This document shows positions 55,685-64,000 of a stretch of 64,000 bases of DNA, in pieces. Source of the DNA: Arthrobacter_E sp044748305 (GTDB lineage: Bacteria; Actinomycetota; Actinomycetes; Actinomycetales; Micrococcaceae); the NCBI RefSeq assembly GCF_044748305.1, contig NZ_JBIVFT010000001.1:531327-595326 (forward strand). Direction: 5' to 3'. Position 1 is the stretch's first letter; each line of letters begins with the position of its first letter. The translations under genes were made by a program, and so were the position numbers. A model generated the notes under the pieces. The model was not told the DNA's origin. It saw nothing but the letters and a program-made list of their open reading frames with translations, and ran no database searches.

Positions 55685-56575
55685 ATGGGAGCCCAGATCC
55701 GGGTCTACCGCCAGAAGATCGCCTCGACGACGTCGATGCGCAAGATCTTCAAGGCGATGGAACTGATCGCGACCTCTCGCATCGGCAAGGCGCGTGCCCG
55801 TGTGGCCGCCTCGCAGCCCTACGCTCGCGCCATCACCCGTGCCGTTTCTGCTGTCGCCAGCCAGAGCCAGGTGGATCACCCGCTGACCACCGAGCCCACC
55901 CAGGTCCGTCGTGCCGCCGTCGTCATCCTGACGGCAGACCGCGGCCTTGCCGGTTCCTACTCCGCGGGTGTGCTCAAGCAGGCCGAGGGCCTGATCGAGC
56001 TGCTCCACGGTGAAGGCAAGGACGTCAAGACGTACCTGGTCGGCCGCAAGGCGCAGGCCTACTTCGAGTTCCGCACCCGGCCGTATGAGCGGGTCTGGAC
56101 CGGCGGTACCGACGCTCCGGAGTTCTCCACTGCTCAGGAGATCAGCAAGGTCCTCCTGGAGGACTTCGCCACCGACTTCGAAGAGGGCGGCGTGGAGGAG
56201 ATCCACGTGGTTTACACCCGCTTCAAGTCCATGGTGACGCAGGAACCCACCGTGGTCCGCCTCCTGCCGCTGGAGGTCGTCGAAGAGGAAGCCACTCCTG
56301 AGACGGAGCTGCTGCCGCTTTACGATTTCGAGCCGGAGACCGAGAAGGTGCTGGACGCACTGCTGCCGCGCTACATCGAATCCCGCATCTTCGCGGCGAT
56401 GCTGCAGGCTGCAGCATCCGAGCTGGCAGCACGCCAGCGTGCGATGAAGTCGGCAGGCGACAACGCGAGCGAGCTGATCAAGAAGTACACGCGACTGCGC
56501 AACACGGCCCGTCAGGCCGAGATCACGCAGGAGCTCACCGAGATCGTGGCAGGTGCGGACGCACTCGCGTCCTGA
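55685..56575 (+). CDS. atpG: F1Fo ATP synthase subunit gamma
   Basis: A 296-residue gamma subunit. N-terminal helix QIRVYRQKIASTTSMRKIFKAMELIATSRI, central LTADRGLAGSYSAGVLK, and C-terminal RQRAMKSAGDNASELIKKYTRLRN. Rotor shaft linking c-ring to catalytic sites. AAGAAAGGA precedes ATG 55685. Confidence 0.95.
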   Translation: MGAQIRVYRQKIASTTSMRKIFKAMELIATSRIGKARARVAASQPYARAITRAVSAVASQSQVDHPLTTEPTQVRRAAVVILTADRGLAGSYSAGVLKQAEGLIELLHGEGKDVKTYLVGRKAQAYFEFRTRPYERVWTGGTDAPEFSTAQEISKVLLEDFATDFEEGGVEEIHVVYTRFKSMVTQEPTVVRLLPLEVVEEEATPETELLPLYDFEPETEKVLDALLPRYIESRIFAAMLQAAASELAARQRAMKSAGDNASELIKKYTRLRNTARQAEITQELTEIVAGADALAS

Positions 56576-56659
56576 TCCGAAGCACGTTCCGGCGCAGCCT
56601 TCGCGGCTGTACCACCGTTTAGACTTAACACACGCCATCTACTGAGTGAAGTGAGAGAG

Positions 56660-58114
56660 ATGACTGCCACCGCTACTGAGCACGCAGCGACTGCGGCCGG
56701 CGCCACCGGTCGTATTGCCCGTGTCATTGGGCCGGTTGTCGACGTCGAGTTCCCGGCCGACGCCATCCCGGAAATCTACAACGCCCTGACCACTGAGATC
56801 ACCCTCAATGGTGAGACCAAGACCATCACCTTCGAGACCTCGCAGCACCTCGGCGACAACCTGGTGCGCGCGATCTCCCTGCAGGCCACCGACGGCCTCG
56901 TCCGTGGCACGCAGGTGCGGGATTCGGGTTCCCCGATCTCCGTGCCCGTGGGCGACGGCGTCAAGGGTCACATCTTCAACGTCCTGGGCAAGCCGCTCGA
57001 CGTTGCAGAGTCGGAGATCCAGGCCGCTGACTACTGGCCGATCCACCGCAAGGCTCCGAGCTTCGCCAGCCTTGAGGGCTCCACGGAGATGCTCGAGACC
57101 GGTATCAAGGTCATCGACCTCCTGACCCCCTACATCAAGGGTGGAAAGATCGGCCTGTTCGGCGGCGCCGGCGTGGGCAAGACCGTGCTCATCCAGGAGA
57201 TGATCACCCGTGTGGCCCGCAACTTCGGTGGCACCTCGGTGTTCGCCGGTGTCGGCGAGCGTACCCGTGAGGGCAACGACCTCTGGGTCGAAATGGAAGA
57301 GGCCGGCGTTCTGAAGGACACCGCTCTTGTGTTCGGCCAGATGGATGAGCCGCCGGGAACGCGTCTGCGTGTGGCGCTGTCCGCGCTGACCATGGCGGAG
57401 TACTTCCGCGATGTCCAGAACCAGGACGTGCTGCTCTTCATCGACAACATCTTCCGCTTCACCCAGGCCGGTTCCGAGGTGTCGACCCTGCTGGGCCGCA
57501 TGCCTTCCGCCGTGGGTTACCAGCCGAACCTGGCCGATGAGATGGGTCTCCTCCAGGAGCGCATCACCTCGACCAAGGGCCACTCCATCACCTCGATGCA
57601 GGCCATCTACGTCCCGGCTGATGACTACACCGACCCGGCTCCGGCGACCACGTTCGCCCACCTGGATGCGACCACGGAACTTTCCCGTGAAATCGCCTCC
57701 CGTGGTCTGTACCCGGCCGTGGACCCGCTGACCTCCACCTCGCGAATCCTCGATCCGCAGTACATCGGTCAGGACCACTACAACACCGCGGTGCGCGTCA
57801 AGCAGATCCTCCAGAAGAACAAGGAACTGCAGGACATCATCGCCATCCTCGGTGTGGATGAGCTCTCCGAAGAGGACAAGATCGTCGTGGCCCGCGCCCG
57901 CCGTATCCAGCAGTTCCTCTCGCAGAACACGTACACGGCCAAGCAGTTCACCGGCGTCGAAGGCTCCACCGTGTCCATCAAGGACACCATCGAAGGCTTC
58001 CAGGCGATCTGCAACGGCGACGTGGACCACATCGCCGAGCAGGCGTTCTTCAACGTCGGCGGCATGGACGACGTCGAGCGTCAGTGGGCCAAGATCCAGT
58101 CTGAGACTCGCTGA
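56660..58114 (+). CDS. atpD: F1Fo ATP synthase subunit beta
   Basis: A 484-residue catalytic subunit. Walker A GGAGVGKTVLIQE, the catalytic Glu in GVGERTREGNDLW, VLLFIDNIFRF as Walker B and ALSALTMAEYFRD. ATG 56660 is used; a GTG at 56651 would add three residues. Confidence 0.96.
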   Translation: MTATATEHAATAAGATGRIARVIGPVVDVEFPADAIPEIYNALTTEITLNGETKTITFETSQHLGDNLVRAISLQATDGLVRGTQVRDSGSPISVPVGDGVKGHIFNVLGKPLDVAESEIQAADYWPIHRKAPSFASLEGSTEMLETGIKVIDLLTPYIKGGKIGLFGGAGVGKTVLIQEMITRVARNFGGTSVFAGVGERTREGNDLWVEMEEAGVLKDTALVFGQMDEPPGTRLRVALSALTMAEYFRDVQNQDVLLFIDNIFRFTQAGSEVSTLLGRMPSAVGYQPNLADEMGLLQERITSTKGHSITSMQAIYVPADDYTDPAPATTFAHLDATTELSREIASRGLYPAVDPLTSTSRILDPQYIGQDHYNTAVRVKQILQKNKELQDIIAILGVDELSEEDKIVVARARRIQQFLSQNTYTAKQFTGVEGSTVSIKDTIEGFQAICNGDVDHIAEQAFFNVGGMDDVERQWAKIQSETR

Positions 58115-58116
58115 TC

Positions 58117-58392
58117 ATGGCCGAACTGGATGTAGAGGTTGTCGCGGCGGACCACTTCGTGTGGTCCGGCACGGCCAAGGTCGTCAACGCCCGCACCAGC
58201 GATGGCGCGATCGGCATCCTCCCCGGCCACTCGCCCTTGCTGGCGATTCTGGCCGAGGGGGAGCTCTCCATCGAGCCGGTGACGGGCAGCCGCATCCGTG
58301 TGAACGTGGATGGTGGCTTCTTCTCCGTGGACAATGACCGAGTGGTGATCGTGGCTGACAATGCTCAGCTGAACGATTCCGCCGCGGCGTAG
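58117..58392 (+). CDS. atpC: F1Fo ATP synthase subunit epsilon
   Basis: A 91-residue epsilon subunit reduced to the N-terminal beta-barrel (DVEVVAADHFVWSGTAKVVNART, GILPGHSPLLAIL). The C-terminal helical hairpin of E. coli epsilon is missing, as in other short actinobacterial forms, so inhibition by that hairpin is unlikely. Confidence 0.93.
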   Translation: MAELDVEVVAADHFVWSGTAKVVNARTSDGAIGILPGHSPLLAILAEGELSIEPVTGSRIRVNVDGGFFSVDNDRVVIVADNAQLNDSAAA

Positions 58393-58412
58393 GACTGAAC
58401 AGTCCGCGCTAC

Positions 58413-58844
58413 ATGGGGGACTCACTCATTGTCACTCTGGGCATCGCAGCGATCCTTGCGATCATCGTCCTTGCCCTGTGCCTTGTAGGGGTGCGCCGCA
58501 TCAATCTGCGGCGCGCCCTGGGCACCATCGACGCCTCCATCTGCGTGGCCACCGGCCGCTGGCAGATGGGGGTTTGTCGTTTTCAGGGGGCGGAACTCGA
58601 GTGGTTCCGGATGTTCTCTCTGAGCCCCACCCCGCGCTACAGTTTCGAACGCAGCAGGCTGGAACTGCTGCGACGGCGTGAGCCCGGGGAGGCGGAAGCC
58701 GCACGGGTCCAGCCGGGAACCGTCGTGGTCGAGCTGAGCTATGCCGGTCAGGAGGTCCTGCTGGCCATGCGTTTCGACGAATACACCGGTCTTTCCTCCT
58801 GGTTGGAGGCCGGGCCGCGCCCGGGGCTCAACCGACTGGACTGA
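58413..58844 (+). CDS. DUF2550 membrane-anchored protein
   Basis: A 143-residue protein with one N-terminal membrane helix (IVTLGIAAILAIIVLALCLV) and a small basic domain; it matches DUF2550, which sits after atpC in mycobacteria (Rv1312-like). Function unknown. It follows atpC by 20 nt. Confidence 0.85.
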   Translation: MGDSLIVTLGIAAILAIIVLALCLVGVRRINLRRALGTIDASICVATGRWQMGVCRFQGAELEWFRMFSLSPTPRYSFERSRLELLRRREPGEAEAARVQPGTVVVELSYAGQEVLLAMRFDEYTGLSSWLEAGPRPGLNRLD

Positions 58845-58866
58845 CGGCCTGCAGTGAACGGCGAAT

Positions 58867-58895
58867 GGCCCGCTCTTCGTGACGAAGAGCGGGCC
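58867..58895. terminator. Terminator between the atp operon and nagA
   Basis: A perfect 12-bp stem, GGCCCGCTCTTC at 58867-58878 and its complement at 58884-58895, loop GTGAC, between converging DUF2550 and nagA genes. Confidence 0.8.
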
Positions 58896-58912
58896 GTTCC
58901 GTGTTTAACGGC

Positions 58913-60145
58913 TCAGCTGAGCCAGACGCCTTCGCGCATGACGCGCTGGAGCTGCAGCGCGCCGTCGAGCACGACGACGTCGGCGCGCAGCCCGCGGCGC
59001 AGGCTCCCCACCTCATCGTCGAGGCCGAGCACATCGGCAGGAACCGCTGTGGCCGAACGGACGGCATCCTCCAGGCTCACCCCGGCTTCGACGGTCCGCT
59101 GGACCACCTGGAGCAGCGTGGCGGTGCCGCCGGCGATGGAGCCCGTGGCGTCCAGGGTGGCGACGCCGCCGTCGACGGTGACAGGGGAGGGGCCGAGCAT
59201 GTAGTGTCCGTCGCTCAGGCCCGCAGCGGCCATCGAATCCGTCACGAGCACGACGTTGGCGGAACCGACCAGGGCGAACACCGTGAGAGTCGTCCTCGGG
59301 TCCAGATGGGTGTTGTCAGCCACGAGCTCCACGGCGGCGCGGCCACTCTGGGCGGCCCGGAGGCAGGCCGTCACGGGGCCGGGGGAGCGGTGGTGGATAG
59401 GCGGCATGCCGTTGAAGAGATGTGTGACGGTGGGGCGGCTGGTGGATCCGTCGAAGCCGGCCGCTGCGAGACCGTCCCGGGCGGCGGCGAGCGACTGGGC
59501 TGCGGTCAGGTCGTCGGAATCCGTGTGGCCGAGCGATGGCACCACGCCGTGCGTGGTGAGGAGATCCACGAGGTCGGCCGCGCCGGGAAGCTCGGGGGCG
59601 TAGGTCATGGTCTTGAGGCGGCCGGCGGCGGCCAGAATCAGCTCTTCGGCCAGTTCCAGGTCAGGGTCGAGAAGGAACGCCGGGTTCTGGGCGCCGCATC
59701 GGGCTTCGGAGAGGAACGGACCCTCCAGGTGAATGCCCGACACCAGGTCTTCATCGGTGAGCCGGGTGAAGAGTTCGATCCCGGCCAGGAGGTCTTCCCG
59801 TGGGGCCGTGACCATGCTCGCGAGGAGGCTGGTGGTCCCGGAGCGGTGCAGGAATTCGATGGCAGTCCGGGCGGACGCCTCGTCGCCGGACGGGAAGTCC
59901 CCGCCATTGCCGCCGTGGCAGTGGATGTCGACCAGGCCCGGGATCAGGATGGCGTCGGGCGAGGCAGGTGCGGCGTCCACACCGTCGAAACCGGGCTCAT
60001 GAAAGTCTGCGGCCGGGCCGGCGTAGGCGATTCTCCCGTCGGAGATGGCGATGAGCCCCTCGGGAATGCTGTCCCCATCGGAGACGATACGGCCGCGCAG
60101 GATGGTGCGTCCTCCTGCAGGAGAGACGGTGGAGTCCAAAGGCAT
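58913..60145 (-). CDS. nagA: N-acetylglucosamine-6-phosphate deacetylase
   Basis: A 410-residue amidohydrolase. GLVDIHCHGGNGGDF carries the first metal site, GIHLEGPFLSEARCGAQNP the conserved Glu, SLGHTDSD the His, THLFNGMPPIHHRSPG the substrate site, and VTDSMAAAGLSDG the catalytic Asp. It recycles amino sugars from peptidoglycan or chitin. It stands without nagB here. Confidence 0.93.
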   Translation of the reverse strand: MPLDSTVSPAGGRTILRGRIVSDGDSIPEGLIAISDGRIAYAGPAADFHEPGFDGVDAAPASPDAILIPGLVDIHCHGGNGGDFPSGDEASARTAIEFLHRSGTTSLLASMVTAPREDLLAGIELFTRLTDEDLVSGIHLEGPFLSEARCGAQNPAFLLDPDLELAEELILAAAGRLKTMTYAPELPGAADLVDLLTTHGVVPSLGHTDSDDLTAAQSLAAARDGLAAAGFDGSTSRPTVTHLFNGMPPIHHRSPGPVTACLRAAQSGRAAVELVADNTHLDPRTTLTVFALVGSANVVLVTDSMAAAGLSDGHYMLGPSPVTVDGGVATLDATGSIAGGTATLLQVVQRTVEAGVSLEDAVRSATAVPADVLGLDDEVGSLRRGLRADVVVLDGALQLQRVMREGVWLS

Positions 60146-60264
60146 GACTTGAGTCTACGGCCACAACTGATCGCTGCTGCGAGGCACAGCTCGCGGTGAG
60201 GCCGCGGTCGGCCATCCGCCTGCCGACCAACTCGCTGATAAGGTGCGAAACCGCTCAGTGAATG

Positions 60265-60295
60265 CGCGAACTCGCAGGTAACTCGCGAGTTCGCG
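60265..60295. repeat. 11-bp inverted repeat between nagA and nucS
   Basis: CGCGAACTCGC at 60265-60275 and its complement at 60285-60295, with a 9-nt loop. It lies 33 nt after the nucS stop, so it may be the nucS terminator or a palindromic element; no T run. Confidence 0.5.
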
Positions 60296-60327
60296 GGGAC
60301 AGGGAAGCCCGCAACTGCACCGAGGTT

Positions 60328-61023
60328 CTAGAACAGCCGGCTTTCCGCGTCGTCCACGCCGCGCATCGCGTCGTAGTCGAGGGTCACGCAGTCGATGCCG
60401 CGGTCCTGGGCGAGGACGCGGGCCTGCGGTTTGATCTGCTGGGCGGCGAAGATGCCCCGTACCGGTGCAAGGACCGGATCGCGATTGAGCAGCTCGAGGT
60501 ATCGCGTGAGCTGCTCGACGCCGTCGATGTCACCGCGGCGCTTGAGTTCGACGGCGACCGTGGCACCCTGCGCATCGCGCGCCAGGATGTCCACGGGCCC
60601 GATCGCTGTGAAGTACTCGCGGCGGATCAGGCTGTACCCGGCGCCGAGCAGTTCGATCTGCTCTGCGAGGAGCCGCTGAAGATCGGCCTCGACGCCGTCC
60701 TTGATGAGGCCAGGGTCCACGCCGAGGTCGTGTGCGGTGTCGTGGAAGACCTCGTGGATGTTGACGATGAGCCGGTCATCCGTCTTCGCCGACTGAACAA
60801 CCCATTGCTCGGAGACCCCCGATTCCAGCTCGGTGTCTTCTGGCGCCTGAACCCGAAGGGTCGCCGGAGGGCTCATCCAGTTCAGGGGCTTGTACGAGCC
60901 GCCGTCGGAGTGGACGAGAACGGAGCCGTCGGCCTTGACCACCAGAAGGCGCTTCGCCAACGGCAGATGGGCCTTCAGCCGGCCGACATAATCCACGGAG
61001 CACTGAGCAATCACCAAACGCAC
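60328..61023 (-). CDS. nucS: Mismatch-specific endonuclease NucS (EndoMS)
   Basis: A 231-residue protein. The N-terminal DNA-binding domain begins MRLVIAQCSVDYVGRLKAHLP; the C-terminal RecB-like nuclease has GPVDILARDAQGATVAVELKRRGDIDGVEQLTRY with Asp, Glu and Lys of the active site. It ends in SRLF, the likely beta-clamp contact. NucS provides non-canonical mismatch repair in actinobacteria, which lack MutS/MutL. Start is GTG 61023. Confidence 0.93.
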   Translation of the reverse strand: MRLVIAQCSVDYVGRLKAHLPLAKRLLVVKADGSVLVHSDGGSYKPLNWMSPPATLRVQAPEDTELESGVSEQWVVQSAKTDDRLIVNIHEVFHDTAHDLGVDPGLIKDGVEADLQRLLAEQIELLGAGYSLIRREYFTAIGPVDILARDAQGATVAVELKRRGDIDGVEQLTRYLELLNRDPVLAPVRGIFAAQQIKPQARVLAQDRGIDCVTLDYDAMRGVDDAESRLF

Positions 61024-61191
61024 GCACAGAACAATACCGGCTCTGGCCAGGATCGGGCCGCCGGGCCACGCGCGGCGTCGTTCCGGCCGTGAGAGTGAAC
61101 GGCTCGTGACCCAGGAGAACGGTCTCTGAACGCTGCCGGAGCGATGCGCGAACTCTTTCCCGAAGTTGATTCACGACCCTGGGCATGAAGG

Positions 61192-61205
61192 TTACCGGCT
61201 GGTAA
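61192..61205. promoter_or_regulatory. TTACC-N4-GGTAA operator-like palindrome
   Basis: TTACCGGCTGGTAA, perfect 5-bp arms around 4 nt, lies 84-97 nt ahead of the secreted esterase start. TetR-family lipid regulators in actinobacteria often bind dyads of this kind; the assignment is by resemblance only. Confidence 0.4.
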
Positions 61206-61288
61206 TTTCGGCCTCGGCCCCACTACCGGGGCCGTTCACCAGTCCCAAACGGGCTGGGGAACGCGTCACCAGCCAGGAGTCTCCAGAC

Positions 61289-62515
61289 ATGCAGCACCAT
61301 GCCCGCGGGATGCGTTCCCGCCTTTTCACAGCCTTGAGCATCGCCGCTCTCGCCTTCGCCTCTCTTGTGGCCGCTACGCCGGCCGCCCGGGCCGACAGCC
61401 CCGGTTCAGGCACCCCCTGGGTGGTCTCCGTCGGGGACTCCTACATCTCCGGTGAGGCGGGTCGCTGGGCCGGCAACACCAACAAGAGTGCCTCCGGCAT
61501 CGATGCGCTCGGCGCCACGGCCTACAACGACAACGCCGCCAATACCGCCGAGACCATCGCCCGCTGTCACCGGAGCCATTCGGCAGAGATCGGCATCGGC
61601 GGCTCCGTGAGCAGTCTCAACCTCGCCTGCTCCGGGGCCCGCACCTCAACGTTCACCAACTCGAGCGGCAACTTCAAGCCGGGCCTGGACTTCTACAACT
61701 CGGGTGGTCAGCAGGGTCAGGCACTCATGCTTCAGAACTTCGCGGCCAACCACAACGTCACGATGGTGGCCCTGTCGATCGGCGGCAACGACTTCGAGTT
61801 CGGCACGATCATGCAGGAGTGCGTCACGGACTTCCTCACCTCCTTCGGATGGAGCCCGAGCTACTGCAAGAACGGCAGCACGGTCGCCAACGCGATGAGC
61901 GCCGGCACGGTCGCGTCCAACACCGGCAAGATCGCGACGGCGATGCAGAACATCCGTACGGCCATGCGGAACGCCGGCTACTCCGACAACGCGTGGACCC
62001 TGCTCGTTCAGAACTATCCGTCGCCGCTGCCCGCCAGCGGCGGGATGCGTTACAGCCAGAGCGGATACACCCGCCAGAACACCGGCGGGTGCGGGCTGTG
62101 GGACGCCGACGTCGACTACGCCGCGAACACCTTGCTGCCCACCATCAACGGTGCCGTCGCCAACGCCGCCTCTCAGAGCGGTCTGAGCAACGTCCGGACT
62201 CTGGATGTCTCCTCTCTCTTCGCGGGCCGGCGCTTGTGCGAGAACACGGTGGGACTGCTCGAGGAGAAGGGCCTGAGTTCCTGGACCCAGTCCGGGGCGG
62301 CCGATGCCAGCGAATGGGTCAACCAGATCCGGACGGTCAGCACCGCGAATTCGGACTACTTCGTCCAGGAGTCATTGCACCCCAACTACTGGGGGCAGCT
62401 GGCGCTGCGGTCCTGCGTGCGCCAGGCCTACAACCAGGGAGCCCCGAAGAGCGGAAGCTGTTCGCGCAGCGGCACCGGCCTGCTGAACGGTGAGCCCGTC
62501 GTCGCACTCCGCTAG
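61289..62515 (+). CDS. Secreted SGNH/GDSL esterase or lipase
   Basis: About 408 residues from ATG 61289, preceded by AGGAG; a longer frame begins at 61166 but would spoil the signal peptide. Signal peptide LFTALSIAALAFASLVAATPAARA, cleavage near residue 35. The hydrolase has block I VVSVGDSYISGE with Ser51, LACSGARTS, SIGGNDFEFG and the C-terminal ESLHPNYWGQLA with His. Resembles Streptomyces SEST-type lipolytic enzymes. Several cysteines suggest extracellular disulfides. Confidence 0.9.
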   Translation: MQHHARGMRSRLFTALSIAALAFASLVAATPAARADSPGSGTPWVVSVGDSYISGEAGRWAGNTNKSASGIDALGATAYNDNAANTAETIARCHRSHSAEIGIGGSVSSLNLACSGARTSTFTNSSGNFKPGLDFYNSGGQQGQALMLQNFAANHNVTMVALSIGGNDFEFGTIMQECVTDFLTSFGWSPSYCKNGSTVANAMSAGTVASNTGKIATAMQNIRTAMRNAGYSDNAWTLLVQNYPSPLPASGGMRYSQSGYTRQNTGGCGLWDADVDYAANTLLPTINGAVANAASQSGLSNVRTLDVSSLFAGRRLCENTVGLLEEKGLSSWTQSGAADASEWVNQIRTVSTANSDYFVQESLHPNYWGQLALRSCVRQAYNQGAPKSGSCSRSGTGLLNGEPVVALR

Positions 62516-62533
62516 CCGTCGGTGAGGTGGACG

Positions 62534-62555
62534 CCGCCCGTCATGGAACGGGCGG
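62534..62555 (+). terminator. Terminator after the esterase
   Basis: CCGCCCGT (62534-62541) and ACGGGCGG (62548-62555) form an 8-bp stem with loop CATGGA, 18 nt after the stop. Confidence 0.55.
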
Positions 62556-62585
62556 ACGACCACCGGCTACTGGCAGAATGAAGGG

Positions 62586-62927
62586 GTGCCCCGCAGCAAT
62601 CAGCCCCGACGACGCCGGGGCACCCCTGGAGCCTCCGCCGGTAAGCGCGGTGCTCAGGACCGTCCTGAGATTGAGCTCGACAGAGCACGCATCGGCATCG
62701 ATCGCCGTGAAGTCGCACCTGACGGTGTCTGGACGGTGCGGACCATGACCGCGCTGAGGGCCGGCAAGGACTACACCTGCCCAGGATGCCATCGGCCGAT
62801 TCCTCCGGGGCAGGCGCACCTCGTGGTGTGGGAGGAAGACCATCTCTTCGGAGAGGCGGCCGGAATAGCCGAGCGGCGCCATTGGCACACCCGTTGCTGG
62901 ACGGGCCGCACGTACCGTTACCGGTGA
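62586..62927 (+). CDS. Conserved small actinobacterial protein with Cys/His motif
   Basis: A 113-residue protein from GTG 62586. The N-terminal third is Arg/Pro-rich and likely disordered. The rest has YTCPGCHRPIPPGQAHLVVW and, later, RRHWHTRCW, four Cys/His pairs that could hold a zinc ion (CxxC...HxxC). I do not recognise a function. Homologues are commonly annotated as ATP/GTP-binding, but no P-loop is visible. Confidence 0.75.
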   Translation: MPRSNQPRRRRGTPGASAGKRGAQDRPEIELDRARIGIDRREVAPDGVWTVRTMTALRAGKDYTCPGCHRPIPPGQAHLVVWEEDHLFGEAAGIAERRHWHTRCWTGRTYRYR

Positions 62928-63000
62928 GCCTTCACGCTGCTCTGACAGCGTATGTCCTGAGAATCCGTCGCCAGGGACCCACTGTTCTAGGCTTGACCCC

Positions 63001-63804
63001 ATGACTGCCTACGACCCGGCCGACCCGTCGACCCTTCAGTTCGCGGAAGCCGACACACCCCAGACGATCCGGGCCACCAGCGTTCTGCCTGCGCGACGGG
63101 AGAACATCGAACTGCGTACCGAAGACGGGCTCACGCTGTTCGGCGAGCTGGCTCTGCCGATGGACGGACCGGTGCGGGCCACCCTGATCACTCTTCATCC
63201 GCTGCCCACTCATGGCGGTTTCATGGACTCCCATGTCTACCGCAAGGCGTCGTACCGTCTGCCGGCGCTCGCCGGAGTGGCGGTGCTGCGGTTCAACACC
63301 CGGGGCACGTCGAGTCCTAGGGGTACCAGCGACGGCGAGTTCGACGGCGGCGTCGCCGAGCGGTACGACGTCGAGGCCGCGGTGCGTTTCGCCGTCGAGC
63401 GAGGACTGCCGCATCGCTGGCTCGTCGGCTGGTCCTTCGGTACGGAACTCGCTCTGCGGTACGGGAGCCAGGCGCCGGTGGCCGGGGAGATCGAAGGCGC
63501 AGTGCTCCTGTCCCCTCCGCTGCATCGTGCAGGTGACGAGGACCTCCGGCGCTGGGGAGCCAGCGGGCTGCCTCTGAAGGTATTGGTGCCTGAGCACGAC
63601 GACTATCTGCAACCCGAGGAGGCGCTGCGGCGCTTCGGACTTGTACCCCAGGCCGAGGTGATCGGCGTCGACGGCGCCAAGCACCTCTGGGTGGGGGAGA
63701 AGCACGTCCAGCGAGTGTTGCAGGAGATTCTGGCCTCGGCGGCACCCGAGGTTCCGGTTCCGCTCCCCGAGCGGTGGGAAGGCCCCGTGGCCCAGGGCCA
63801 ATGA
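63001..63804 (+). CDS. Alpha/beta hydrolase
   Basis: A 267-residue alpha/beta hydrolase. Nucleophile elbow GWSFG at 143-147 (Ser145), acid D200 or D201 in VPEHDDYL, and His228 in GAKHLW. TLHPLPTHGGFMDSHVYRKA and RFNTRGTSSPRG form the oxyanion and substrate side, as in the short CocE/BAAT-like group. Cytoplasmic; substrate unknown. Confidence 0.88.
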   Translation: MTAYDPADPSTLQFAEADTPQTIRATSVLPARRENIELRTEDGLTLFGELALPMDGPVRATLITLHPLPTHGGFMDSHVYRKASYRLPALAGVAVLRFNTRGTSSPRGTSDGEFDGGVAERYDVEAAVRFAVERGLPHRWLVGWSFGTELALRYGSQAPVAGEIEGAVLLSPPLHRAGDEDLRRWGASGLPLKVLVPEHDDYLQPEEALRRFGLVPQAEVIGVDGAKHLWVGEKHVQRVLQEILASAAPEVPVPLPERWEGPVAQGQ

Positions 63805-64000
63805 TCGGCTGAGCTCGATGAAGGACCATGACCCATCAGGCACTGAATGGAAACTCAGGCACTGAATGGAAACGACGGCGGGGGGGGGGCCCCCCCGGGG
63901 GGGGCCCCCCCCCCCACGGAAAAAAAAAAAAAAAAAAAAATGTGGGGGGGAGTTGGAGTTGTGAGGACGAATTTAAAATGGAATATGACCCCCCCCGGGG
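63805..64000. other. Contig-end low-complexity sequence
   Basis: After the hydrolase stop only a few dozen ordinary bases remain. A 19-nt segment beginning CAGGCACTGAATGG is repeated in tandem at 63837-63855 and 63856-63874. From about 63876 the sequence is G, C and A homopolymers unlike genomic DNA. No gene is supported. Confidence 0.8.

Noticed and set aside
63876..63945. Palindromic G/C and poly-A tract suggestive of a terminator or tail
   Set aside because: Contig-end homopolymers with no biological context.

Overview
The window looks like one 64 kb piece of a draft chromosome from a high-GC actinobacterium of the Micrococcaceae, close to Arthrobacter. The basis is strong GC bias at third codon positions, many GTG and TTG starts, a fused Kgd-type 2-oxoglutarate decarboxylase, a SigH/RshA mycothiol stress pair, a 24-residue bL37 ribosomal protein, NucS, and the actinobacterial gene order argS-lysA-hom-thrC-thrB-rho-prfA-prmC-tsaC-wecA-atp. 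No phage, insertion sequence or CRISPR array is visible.

Layout. 1-4449 (minus): a partial class V aminotransferase behind a SAM-IV-like riboswitch, then the run doxX-aroA-rsgA-hisN. 4539-5901 (plus): sigH-rshA under a GGAAT-N18-GTT self-type promoter, then bL37. 5947-7530: a PadR regulator and a DUF4097 protein with a palindromic operator. 7531-7834 is an assembly gap with Ns, homopolymers and a corrupted duplicate. 7835-12388 (minus): a degenerate SGNH protein and kgd. 12736-16334 (plus): two CNNM/CBS proteins and a patatin. 16397-20884: zinc uptake, with a Zur box, znuA-znuC-znuB-MFS and convergent zur. 21040-26761: stand-alone metabolic enzymes, including an aldo/keto reductase, an MBL hydrolase, a Cds1-like PLP enzyme, a cupin, a sulfurtransferase, a zinc alcohol dehydrogenase and a HIT protein. 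26762-35259 (minus side): a long hairpin, fabH, hrpA, tRNA-Arg(CCG) and a three-gene flavin electron-transfer cassette (FMN-binding lipoprotein, ApbE, NqrB/RnfD-ferredoxin reductase). 35422-58844 (plus): argS, aspartate-family biosynthesis, rho, release factor and its methylase, tsaC, an inserted pair of envelope glycosyltransferases, wecA and the complete F1Fo ATP synthase operon. 58913-61023 (minus): nagA and nucS. 61289-63804 (plus): a secreted SGNH esterase, a small Cys/His protein and an alpha/beta hydrolase. The last ~125 bases are low-complexity contig-end sequence.

Most of the window is conserved core genome. The less ordinary points are the SAM-IV-like riboswitch; a sigH locus arranged to make two sigma isoforms; the PadR operator; an SGNH protein that appears to have lost its catalytic residues; a 76-bp near-perfect hairpin between convergent genes; the ApbE flavin cassette; and a strong stem-loop inside the atp operon between atpA and atpG. 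I found no clearly new multi-gene system; the sigH architecture and the flavin cassette are the best candidates for follow-up.
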